Source of the DNA: Paraphaeosphaeria minitans
Lineage: Eukaryota > Ascomycota > Dothideomycetes > Pleosporales > Didymosphaeriaceae
Reading direction: 5' to 3'
Length of the DNA: 64,000 bases
Assembly: GCA_015832175.1 (NCBI GenBank)
Contig: WJXW01000010.1
Span: forward strand, 1,973,282 to 2,037,281
The stretch's first letter is position 1, and each line of letters opens with the position of its first letter. A model generated the notes under the pieces. That model ran no database searches. It was not told the DNA's origin and was given only the letters and a program-made list of their open reading frames with translations. A program made the position numbers and the translations under genes. Below are positions 47,201 to 57,896 of the stretch, one piece after another.

Positions 47201-48644
47201 GCTAATTAAGGACTTAGCAACGCGTATCTACGCGCGCGGTATTAACTGCGTAGAATAGGTTAACTATAAAACAAATCTAGCCTCTATTATACTAGTTAGT
47301 GCTAATGTCGCTAGTAGCGCAGGGTTCCTAAAGTATACCAGCTCGCTAAAGGATAAGAAGTAGCTACAGTAGGTAGTAATTAATAAGTGCTATCTTATTA
47401 TCACCTCTAGCTATTAGTGGCTAAAGCTAGTAAAGCTGTAGAATCTGTGTGTACTTATATACCTAATTATACTGCTAATAGCGACGCTACTACCTGTGCT
47501 AAAGGGGGTGTTAGGTAGAAGTATGTTAATTTAAGCTGCTACCTACATTTAGGCCAGTATAGTGTAGCCTAATATCTAGTATTACGTGTTATAGTGTAGG
47601 CGAGGTAAGGCTATAGAGGCAGCACTAGCTATGTGTTAACAGTAGCAGGAATAGCTATAGGGTAGCTAGAAAGGCGTTATTTACTGCTATAGCAGGACTA
47701 TATACGAAGTGCTAATAGGGGCGCTAGGCTATAAATACTACTACGCTAGTAAGTTAGATTAAACTAAAATCCTTACTAGCTAGCTAGACAAAGGCGGGCT
47801 TATTATAGTAATATTAGCGCTTAGTACTAGGGTTAACTTTCCTAGCATTATGTTTATTTTACACGTAGGTATGCTATAGAGCATAATTAACTACTACTAG
47901 GAAAGTAGGCGTATAGGGCGTAGCGGTAAAGTGGCAGACTTAGTTATTATTATTAAGCTAGGTAAGGTAGAGAGGTAAATCTAAGAGGGTAGAGCGTTAG
48001 TAGACGTGTGTGTAATAGGCATATTTATTAAGAGTAAAGACTACTAGCGTAGGAAGATAAGCAAGTATATGGATAGGTAGTAGGTAGTGTGTAGTAATAT
48101 AGACTTAGCTAGGTGTAATTAATGCAGTAAGGGCTAGATTAAGTAGTAGTAGGCCCAGTCGCTTACAGCAAGTGAGTAGTAAGAGGTGGAGGTAAGTATA
48201 GACAAGCTACAGGCTAGGTGTGCAATATGCTAGATACTAGGGCGGGTAGGCTAGTAAGAGTATAGAATAATACTATACACAGCGCAGCCTATAATAATAG
48301 GGAGGGATATAGACGAGTTCTGGCGAGGGGTGCACAACGCTAGGAACTGCTATAGCTATTAAAGGTACTAGGTAAGCCAGAAGTGGTGCATAATAGGGTA
48401 GGACGTCGCGAACTTGTGCTAGTAGCTAAATATTATAATTCCTATAGCTAGGGCAGCAACAGGGATTACAGATAGGCTTAAAATTATTTAGTAGTGTAGG
48501 TTCTAGGGTGAGTGCGAGGTTTTGTGCCAGGTGTACTAGGTATGGCTTAGATAGCGCCATTGTAAACGTATCTAGGGCAAATTTCTTAGTAATGCAATGG
48601 TAGTAGCTATAAGAGTTATTATAAAACTTAAAGAGAAGAATTAG
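44220..48644 (+). pseudogene. Telomere-linked helicase pseudogene (TLH copy 1)
   Basis: Direct counterpart of the intact gene at 57,897-62,318; net length differs by 3 bp. The start codon is now ATA, and codon 5 (TGG in the intact copy) is TAG. Trp, Gln and Arg codons elsewhere have become TAG or TAA dozens of times. Domain order is unchanged (OrsD zinc region, acidic Ser-rich linker, recombinase-like middle, RecQ motor, Cys-rich tail), but the RecQ motifs are damaged; for example Walker A is LPISRGKS at about 47,110. The last 60 bases and the stop are identical to the intact copy. No product is expected. Confidence 0.95.
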
Positions 48645-49346
48645 GCCTAGAATATAGTACTTTACTTCTATTTTTTAAAAAATCTCACTTTGTATATATT
48701 ATAGCAGAGTTAGCCTATCTATTATAGATTTTATTTTACTTTACTATATATTAGTATAATAGGATGTAAGTTTTAGAAATTATAGAAAAAATAGAAACTA
48801 GAGTCTTCTAGAAGAGTTTAGGAATTGTATAAAATAAGTAAATTTCTAAAAACCTAAGTACTAGTATTAATACTATCTTATAACTTATTAGAATTCAATA
48901 AAATTATAATTAAACTATATTTCTACTTTTTTATAAACTTTACCACTAGTTATTAAATAGTAGTATACTTTTTTATATACTTATAATAATTTTTACTTAT
49001 TTAGTAATTATAAGTTTTACTTTAAATAGTTTATACTAATAGTATTATATAACTACTAGAGTGAAACTAAATTTAATTTTATATTAATAATTTATATTTC
49101 TATTAAAAAGAGAATATAAAAGAAATTATTAAAGTAGTAGTATTTATAAGTAGAAGTAGGACTTATAAATACTAAAACTAAATTACTAAACTATGTAGTA
49201 GGGGTTAAATAATTTCTAGTTATTATAAAATTAAGAAATAAAAACTAAAGGGTTATTTTTTATTAAAGGGAAAATATATATTTCTAAAGTTATAGAAAAT
49301 ATAAAGTAATATAACTTTTTAAAAAGTAATATAAGGTAAAGTTATT
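48645..49346. other. AT-rich 3' flank of TLH copy 1
   Basis: No gene. It is almost identical to the 3' flank of the intact TLH gene and to 43,291-43,700. It contains TTTTTTAAAAAATC just after the stop, which could have served as a transcript 3'-end region in both copies. Confidence 0.6.
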
Positions 49347-49434
49347 AACTAATATTATTAGGACTAAGGATTCAGACCTAGTATTGTCCGTGCGCTAGTA
49401 CGTGCGCACTGGCGCTAGTCTGTAAATAGCTAGC

Positions 49435-49615
49435 CTACTAACGCGCTATCTTACGCATTAACACACTATTTTAACGTACTATCCTACGCACTAACGTACT
49501 ATCTCAACGCACTATCCTACGCACTAACGCACTATCTTAATACGCTATCCTACGCACTAACGCACTATCTTAACGCGCTATCCTACGTACTAACGCACTA
49601 TTTTAGCGCACTATT
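49435..49615 (+). repeat. 33-bp tandem repeat, B2 copy
   Basis: Same CGCACTATC/CGCACTAACG repeat as at 17,340-17,565, with one unit or more fewer and several units altered by transitions. It no longer keeps one long open frame. Confidence 0.85.
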
Positions 49616-50379
49616 ATGTATATTAATTTACAATTCACTATCTTAACCTTATACCCCTATCTATCTGGTAAGTGTAATTTCTGGCTAACTATTCTAACTA
49701 TAACTTTTAACTACACAACTACACAACTTCACCTATAAACTATAAGCTTACCCTTTTACCTATATAGGGGACCTTTACGTATATAGGCTGCGAGGACTCC
49801 TCGCAGCACTACTAGGGGGTAGTTATAAAAGTTTATAGCACTATTATTATTAGGGCGAAAACTTTATTAAGAAGCCCTAAGGAATCGCACTATCTATAGG
49901 TTATACTAAGCCACTAAACGATTTTAACCCTATACTAGGACTGAAATTAGCACAACGCAGAATTATGGATTACATAAACCTTTCTTAAGTACCCCTAATT
50001 AGTAAATACAACCCTCTTAAGTGTCACCTAGCTATTATACGAATCGTTAACATCCCCCAGGAGCCGCTAACTACTTACTAGTTAGAAACCTATAATTAAA
50101 TTATAATACGCTAGATTCTTGTCTGAAAGCATCTCTAGGAGTAAAGGCTCTAGCGGCTCTAGATCTAATATACACGCTTTATATGTTTTTGCCACAGCTG
50201 TCGCGCTTTTAAAGACAGTATTATTACATTACGCAACTATATCTATCTATTACTAGAGCTGCGTAACTATTATGCCTTATTTAATATAGGTGTTAGACAT
50301 AAAGTTCCTTAGTAGTATTATAAACACGCCTATACTAAATCTTACTTTAAGTAGACACTATTATTTCCCTATATCTAAG
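49616..50379. other. No gene recognised
   Basis: Counterpart of 17,566-18,299; AT-rich and RIP-altered, nothing that can be named. Confidence 0.5.
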
Positions 50380-51330
50380 CACTAACTAAATTCTCTTTAC
50401 ACTATAGAATACGTTTCCTTAATTAGTTCCTCCTCTTTTATTGTACTAAATTCTTAAGTAAATAAAAGTTTTTTTGTAATAAACGCGTATTTTTTCCCTC
50501 TTCTACTAGATAGCATCTTTCTTTTTTATACTAGGCCCTCTAATAATTTAAACTCTAACTATAGCGCTGCCTATATCTAGCGCTACTGTATCTTACTTAT
50601 AATACTAACTACCTATCCCTGTTTTACGCTCTTATATAGCGAATAGAACCTTTTAGTTTTAAATTATATAAAACTATATTTTATAAAACTAGCACTAGAG
50701 CGTTACAATAATACTATACTACTCTCTAGTATAGTATTAGCTATAGTACTATTACCCTCTTTATATTTAACTATATTTAGTAGTCTTTTTACCTTTTCTC
50801 TAAATAACTATAGGCCCTATATATGCTTTATTCTCTATACCTATAACACTATTTTCTAATTACGTAGACACTTAGCTGCACTTATAGTAACTACTTAGCT
50901 TATTATTTTTTCCCTAATAGTAGCGCCTACTCTTAGTAGTTTTTTTATAAATACACAGTAACGTGTTTTTTCTCTATTATCTTCTAATAACTCTGCCTCC
51001 TCTATGTATTGTGTATATGGCATGACTTCTATTGTTGTGTCTACTAGCTGACGCTTCGGCTTTTAATTTCTATCCTCTACCAAATGGCTAGTCGCTTTTG
51101 ACGTGCGATTTCGTTTTAGAGGCGCTTTTGGGACCTCTACTTAAGTGTCTTCCTCTTTACCTAACTCTTCCTTACTATCACTTTGGCGCGCTTAGTCCCT
51201 ATAGACAGAGTGCAAGAAGTGAAAAAATTCTTCCTTTTTTACTTATTTATATATCTATTGCACTGCAGACTTAGGTGAGCTGCACAGAAATACCTTAGTA
51301 AGAGGATCTCTTCTCTATAGAACTAAACAC
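50380..51330 (-). pseudogene. RIP-broken hypothetical gene, helical, charged (B2)
   Basis: Second copy of the unrecognised minus-strand gene at 18,300-19,260, with the same acidic N-terminal stretch near 51,000 and the same charged helical text. It adds independent RIP-type changes. Divergent from the RecQ-like gene to its right. Confidence 0.42.
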
Positions 51331-51559
51331 CACATAGGCTTTTAATTATAAACTTGTTTATATACGTCTTATATAAGAAAAGAAATTAAACTACTATTAT
51401 TCTAAAGCACCTTAGCTAGCAAGATTAAAAAATAGTAGGCTATAGTGTAATATAGTGTTTATATAACCTAAGATAATAAACGTTGCCTAGTGTTTCTTAT
51501 CTCTCTTTAGTACTAAAGTTTAGCTAACTTATTTTAACCATAGATATAGATTAAAATTA

Positions 51560-54500
51560 ATTACACTACCACTAACTATAGAGACTCCTAAACATATTTA
51601 CTATAATAAGACCTATTACTTTATTACCTACGTATTGTATAGATATGTAATACTCCTAAGTAAGGTGTTTTCCTATTTTAATAAGGAATATAGATAAGAG
51701 ATAACTAGTAAAGAGAGGCGTGTTATTTAAAAATGTGTTAATAAGCTTAGGAACCTTTACCTACTACTATAAGAGAAATACAAAGAATTCATAGTCCCTA
51801 ACACCTTAGTACTAGCCTTCCCTGGCCTATGTGTTATCCCTAATAGTTATTACTGTTATCACTATATTTATATTACTACTAGGATTTCCGCAAGGCATAA
51901 CATGCAAAGACACCTACGCTAGGAATATAAACTCTACGTTCTAAACATAGCTAAAGAAAGAAGGCAGCTCTAGTATAGTAAGTAAGTAAAGGGCGTAGAT
52001 TACTAATAGTTTTTCCCCTCTATACTACCCCTATTTTAAAACCTTCGTCTTACTTATAAATTTATAGTTAAATTATCTACAAACTCGCATAGCTCTAAAG
52101 CCACCACTAATAGTGTTAAAAACCTAACTAAACCTAGCGTAGTCCCTATACCTATTTCTGCCCCTACTAGCAGTAAATTTGTAGATTAGCTCTAGAAAGC
52201 GTCGTAATAGGCTAAAAAAGCAAAGTAGGAGTAGTTGGCAGCTATACTTAGCACACTCTTTGTCTCTACAAATCCTTAGGTTACCTACACAAGTGTCCTA
52301 TAAGTATTTAGCAACACGTCTACATAGGTAGAGGTTTTATAATATATAGCTATACTAACTACTATAGGTAATCTAAAGCTGTATTATCTCTACGTAACTA
52401 TAAAAAGCATAGCTAGAACTTAGCAGAATATTACTAGTAAAGCCTCCCGCTACGCCCGCATAAGAGTAATATAGGAATATAAGACTAATGTTTCCCTTAC
52501 TCTACTAGAGCTATACTAGAACCTTTACCTTTACTACGTAGGACTGCTCTAGAAGATATTTATCTTCTTCTACTATGTATTAGTTAATAATATAAAGAAG
52601 CTACTAACACTTTATTTACAGCCTTACTAGGAGTAGACCTAGCAGAATATTATAGAGTACTTGGATTTAATAGATAATATCCTAGAAGTCTAAGAGCACC
52701 ACACTAGAACTTAATTTATATTATTTAAAGAGCACTACTATCGCTTTTAGCTATCCCTTATTAAATAAACTAGTTAAACTAAGTATTTTAAACTTACCTT
52801 ACTAACACCTATAGCGTTCCTAACACTCTCCTATAATAGAAAGGGTTTTTGAGAGGCGTATAACTTCGCAATAGACATATTAGCTATAAAGAAGTTCTGC
52901 TGTTTTATAGGCCTTTAGAAACTGTAGGATAACCTTGTCTATTTAAATAATATCTAGCCCTAGGCTACTATAAATAGCATGCAAACTACTATTTTGCTTA
53001 ATAAGGCTTCCCTTCTTATTACTAAGCAAGATAGTAATATATCTATAAAAGTAGAGAACTATAATCTTGTGGACACGTTTAAGGCGTGGGTATATAACTA
53101 CCTTACTATAGAGTATCCTACAAGCATAAGCTAGCTTATAAACACGGTATAGTTTATTAGTAAGTTCTAATATAGTAAGAACCTAGATGCCTTCGTGCAC
53201 TAGAACGGGGATACAGTTACTATGCGCAATATAAGAATAACCCTAGCCTTATTTATAATAATAGCTAGGAACAAGTATAAGGAGACCTTAAAGATCCTGT
53301 GCTAGCTAACTTTTGTGTCTACTCATTTAGACCTTCTAAATATTCTATAGGAACTTCTAGTGGAGGAACTAAAAAATATTACACTAGGCTTCTCTGTGTT
53401 TGGCCCTAATAACAGTAACCTTATGCACGAAGCTAACTTCGTCGTTAAAAACCTAATAAAGGGGGTAGGTTAAGAAAGTTTTTTAACTACCCCCCTTATA
53501 AACCTACGTGACTTTACCTAGGTGCAGCGATACTATAACCTAGTATAGAAATTTCTAAAGTATTTTCTTTACCTAATTTACTTTACTAGCAGCTAACCTA
53601 GCTGTAGAATAGAAGTGCTTAGCGTTTAACTTAAGAATAGTTATACTACAGGTATACATAATATTTTCCTATATAATAGTTTTATCGCGGTGGTTCTATA
53701 ATACTATAAAGGGTATAACCGCGATAAGACTATAAAGACTATATATAGATTCCTCTTAGTAGAGGTGGGCAGTCTCTTAGTGTAGTATATTTGGCTGGTC
53801 CAACTATTCTATCTAGTTGTCTAAGGATAAATAGGGATAGACCTTTGCAACCACTATTATAAGCAGGCGCAAAGTGTACTCCTATGGCTGGATATAGTAG
53901 GAAAATAACACACTACGTTATATGTCCTTAGTTTAGCTATCTAGAGTGCTAGTCTTTATTAGATTGGGTAGGAGATTAATATTAGTACCTTATATTACCT
54001 TATAATCGCTTTTGCCTGCTAGTTCGCTAGCTCTGAGATGCTTGTTTAGAAACTTACTAAAGAGAATGTAAATAATATTATAAACAAGGTGGAGGCTAAA
54101 GTATAAGAAATATAGGCTAGGCACCTACCTAAAACAGCCTACGCAGTATACGCACTTAATATATTAAAGATATTTACCTACTTATTTAATAATACAGAGG
54201 CACACTTTAAGACGTCGTAGAAATAGTATTACGCTATTTATTTTAGCTTAGTAAAAGCGCAGCTAAGTCTTAACTATTATAAGAGTATTATAGCTACTAC
54301 TTAATAGTAAAATACTAAGAGAAGCAACATTAATCTCCTGTAACTATTATAAGAGAACTTTAGATACGACGCCTAATTTAGAGGTATATAGAAGGCTGCC
54401 CTGTTAGCTATCCTTATAGGTAAAAGTGTAGTAGTGTATATTATAAGCACTAGAGCTAGTAAAAGTCTCCTTTTTATACTACTAGCCTACTGTCTAGGCT

Positions 54501-56620
54501 ATAGGCAGAGTCTTATAATAGTGCCACTTATAGCCTTACGTATAAATATACTTTAACGCTGTACAACCCTGCGCATACGTGCTATAGTATAGAAGTAGGG
54601 CTTATGTAACAAGTAGGCGGCCATTATACTTACAACTCTAGAGAATATGGCCAGCAACAGTTTCTAGGCTTACGTACGTAGGTAGAAGTCGTTAGGCGTA
54701 CTAGAGCAAATAGTGGTAGACAAATTTCACTATGTTATTCTCCCTAACATAGCATACCGCCCTTATCTCCGCAACCTATATTAGTTAACATAGTATAAAG
54801 TCCCTCTAACTTTACTTACTATAACCCTACCTCTAGACAATTAGCACTAAGCGTTTCGATTACTAGGCCTCCCTATAGACATAAACCCTTATAGGGAATC
54901 TATACCTCATAGTAATATCTAATATAAGGTCTACAGCGTCCCACTCTTAATAAGCACTATAATAATAGATATAGTAGAGTATATATAATAGGCTCTGCAA
55001 AAATTTAAGAAGGTTCTTATCTATATTAACCTTATTTTAATAGTAGATGCCCTAGCCTAGGGCCTAGACTGCTTAAGATACCACAGCCAAATAGAAGAGG
55101 GTAAGAAGGGAATAAGCTTAGACCTATTCTTATAATAATTAGAAGGCGCTATAATTGCGACTAGCGTATTAATAGAAGGCCTCTATGTCCTAGACATCTG
55201 GGTAGTTATTAGGTTCGCTCTACCAGCTAGTCTAATTAGCCTTATATAAGAATTTGGCAGGGTTGCCTAGAACTAGAAACTAGGCACTATATGCCTAGTG
55301 CTTAGTAAGTAAGTCCTAAATACACACTTTAACAAAGCTAGTTAGGATGCTCAGCTAGCTGTGCTAGCCTATATATAGGACTCTACCCACTAACTAGTCT
55401 ACTATTACAGCATTATTAATCGTTATTTTAATAGTAATAAGATAAGGAAGATGTGTAAAGCATCTAAGTAGGCTTATAATATATACTTAGACTTAATTTA
55501 CTCCCTATCTAATTTACCCTATGTATAAAGTTTATTAATTACACTAGGAAAACTCTAAGGTGTAGTAAGGGGGCTGCTGCAAAACATGCCTTTAACGCCT
55601 ATTTAGGCTAGGTATAATGTAAACTCCTTACTAGCCTATATAATAGGTACCTAGAGTAGTGACTATTATGTTCTATTATCTAGAAAACGCCTACTATCTC
55701 TAACACCCAGTTGATTAACTAGGCTAGCCAGCCTATAAACAGATCTAGGTCTCCTCCTAATATATATAGGAACCACGTTAGGTTCCCCTACTAAACATTT
55801 ATTTACCCCTAGTTAGTTTTTCTCTAGCTCCCTAGTTACTATGCTAATTGTATACACAGTAAACCTATATTAGAAGGCACTAGCTACGCCTTTTAGAGTA
55901 GTCTACTAAGAGAGGGAGCTGGACTTCTTTTAACATAGAATAGAAGAGGCTAGGAAGAGAAGAGGTAGAATCTTTAAGGAAGAGATACTAGCTTGTCTTA
56001 AATACTAGAGACTTTACTATGTGGCTTACTTTGTTAAACAGAAGCCCTTTAACTATAGCTAGGATTAATATGCCATTATTACTAGACAAAAAACAACCTA
56101 CTTAGGAAACACTATTATGTCCTATCGCGTTTAGATGGGAAATAAATAGGGTAAAGGCAACTACTAGGCCTGCCTTCTCCTAGTAAATTACTACCCTAGG
56201 TGGCTTATACTAGGATCTAACTAGGTTTAAACGGGACTATTAAAAGACGCTTTATATATTAATAAATTTGCCATTTAAGATACGTAGGCGATTCTGTAGG
56301 ATAAGTGCCTAAAGGCGAAAGAGCTATAGAGTTGTAATATTAAAGTAATTAAGGGTAAAGACTAGGATCCTAAGAGTACTAATATATTCTGGCAACACTT
56401 TATTAGTGTTATTAATTTTAGTAATAACTATAAAGCGGGAAGGATTATTCTTAGCCTTAACTGGCTAACATAGACCTACTATATATCTAAGCGCCATACG
56501 GAGTTATAGTAGGACTGCCCTAGCTAGGGAGCTAGTAGAACCCCTTCCGCGATACTAATTTAAATGTAATATAGACATAATAATAGAAGGTTTAAAGTAG
56601 GTAACGTATACTATAGGACT
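51560..56620 (+). pseudogene. OrsD / recombinase-like / RecQ helicase gene (B2), RIP-broken
   Basis: Copy of the B1 gene at 19,480-24,730. Reading both copies helps recover the ancestral residues. The DExH box reads VVDKFHYV here (54,713-54,740) and VVDEFYYV in B1, so the original was DEFH. The recombinase-like box reads STLYYLIIAFAC here (about 53,985) and STLRYFIITFAY in B1; each shows different residues lost to RIP. The Walker A region (54,430-54,475) reads STRASKSLLFILL, with the catalytic Gly changed to Ser. The last 480 or so codons form the same unrecognised C-terminal domain. No product is expected. Confidence 0.78.
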
Positions 56621-56879
56621 AAGGGAAACATAAGACTTTATATCTATTACATAGGGCATAAGTAAGGTAAATTAGGGGAAGAGACTATCTTGTAAACATA
56701 TTAGGGTTTAAAATAAAATAGAAGAGCGTTAGGCACACGTCTAGTGTAAGCGGGAGTATATTTATAACCCCTAGTAATAGTAATTAAATGTATTACAAAA
56801 GGAAGTAATACTAAGCTAGAAAGACTACTCTTAAGGTGTAAATATATCTACTAGGCTTAGCCGTAGTAAGTAAGCTAGC

Positions 56880-57631
56880 ATAAGCTTAGTGTTACCTTTA
56901 CTTTTATTATCCCTACTATTCTTACCCTTCTTACCCTTGCCCTTACCTTTGCCTTCCTTACCCTCCTTGCCCTCCTTACTCTTTTTACCCTCCTTACTCT
57001 CCTCTTTACTATTAGTGGCCTCCTCTATCTATATAGGCAGCGTAGGTGCGACTATCTTAATAAGTAGTATATTTTTGTTGCTAATAGGCTTACCTACTAA
57101 CCTATCTACACCTAACTACGCACTTAGTCTCTAGCTTACCTAGTATACCTCTAGGTTAACCTTTTTTACTACCTCTAGCTAGAGGTTTTACTCCCTAACA
57201 CGCAGCGTCTACTTTACCTACTTATAGGTAATGTTGCTAGGGATTAGGCATAGAAAGCCCTAGTTAAGGGTTTTAGCAGCATTATACTACTAAGTAGCTT
57301 AGTTTAGGCGCAGCTTTTACATATTCTACGCTAATATAGGCAGCTTATAGCTAGGAGGTATAACTATTTAGATAAGCGTAGTAATAGCCTTACTATTATA
57401 TTACTTAGGTAGTACCCTCTCTACTACTAGCTTAGCTATCTTGTTAGCGTAGGCACGCCTATAGAAGGCTATTACCTAGTAGTACTTAATATATATAGCT
57501 GCTACACAGCACTTATAGTGCTTAACTAGATAGTGCGTAGTAGTAAAGGTTTTATCTACTACACTTCTAGGTGCGTAGGATATAGCTTACGTTACCTATA
57601 TAGTACTTACTTTGCCTACTAGTAATACCCC
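56880..57631 (-). pseudogene. Truncated Lys/Glu/Gly-tailed hypothetical gene (B2)
   Basis: C-terminal half of the gene at 24,826-26,290, including the KEGKEGK-type tail at 56,890-57,010. The N-terminal half is missing because the TLH unit joins at 57,632. The opposite strand again shows a Leu/Pro/Ser-rich open frame that is only a shadow of the tail. Confidence 0.5.
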
Positions 57632-57896
57632 TATCCAAGAGGAAGAGGCGTCGGTGGTCACAGACGCGCTAAGATTGGCTTAGCGTTAGGGTTAGAGTTA
57701 ACGAATTAGGTAGGATTTGATACCAGAAACGCGTTAGACTAGGGGCAGAAACAATCCTATTCCCCAGCTATTTCTATTTCTTTCTCATTCTAATTCATCT
57801 CAACGTAACCTCTTATACTAATCTACCATCTCTTATTCACAAAATAGGATGGTGGTGGCGCAGGGTTTAGCCATTACTTTTTACTACTAATTCGCG
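57632..57896 (+). promoter_or_regulatory. TLH upstream region (265 bp), intact
   Basis: This runs from the junction with B2 to the start codon and is all of the non-RIP upstream sequence, so any local promoter must lie here. It holds TTAGGGTTAGAG at 57,686-57,697, a CT-rich stretch (CTATTTCTATTTCTTTCTC near 57,768-57,787) of the sort common before fungal start codons, and GGATGGTGGTGGCGCAGGG near 57,848. No TATA box can be assigned. Copy 1 differs at about 16 sites, nearly all C/G here and T/A there. Confidence 0.5.

Larger units (their letters stand above)
43953..49346 (+). repeat. TLH unit, copy 1 (RIP-destroyed)
   Basis: Aligns with 57,632-63,023, covering 265 bp upstream, the whole gene and about 700 bp of AT-rich 3' flank. 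The 3' flank is about 99 percent identical between copies (four differences counted over about 340 bp), whereas the gene body differs heavily, almost always as C/G in copy 2 and T/A in copy 1. The unit stops at AACTA, where module B2 begins. Confidence 0.9.
49347..57634. repeat. Module B, copy 2 (right end lost)
   Basis: Aligns with 17,258-25,573. The left boundary is identical to B1. The right side is cut after AGTAATACCC CTA, where B1 continues GCTGG and this copy continues into the TLH unit (TCCAAGAGG). B2 is RIP-mutated throughout, whereas the TLH unit it abuts is not. Confidence 0.92.

Noticed and set aside
1..57600. Massive TAG/TAA density read as a reassigned genetic code
   Set aside because: The intact TLH gene uses the standard code, and aligned sites show TGG or CAG in it where the dead copy has TAG. 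This is mutation, not recoding.
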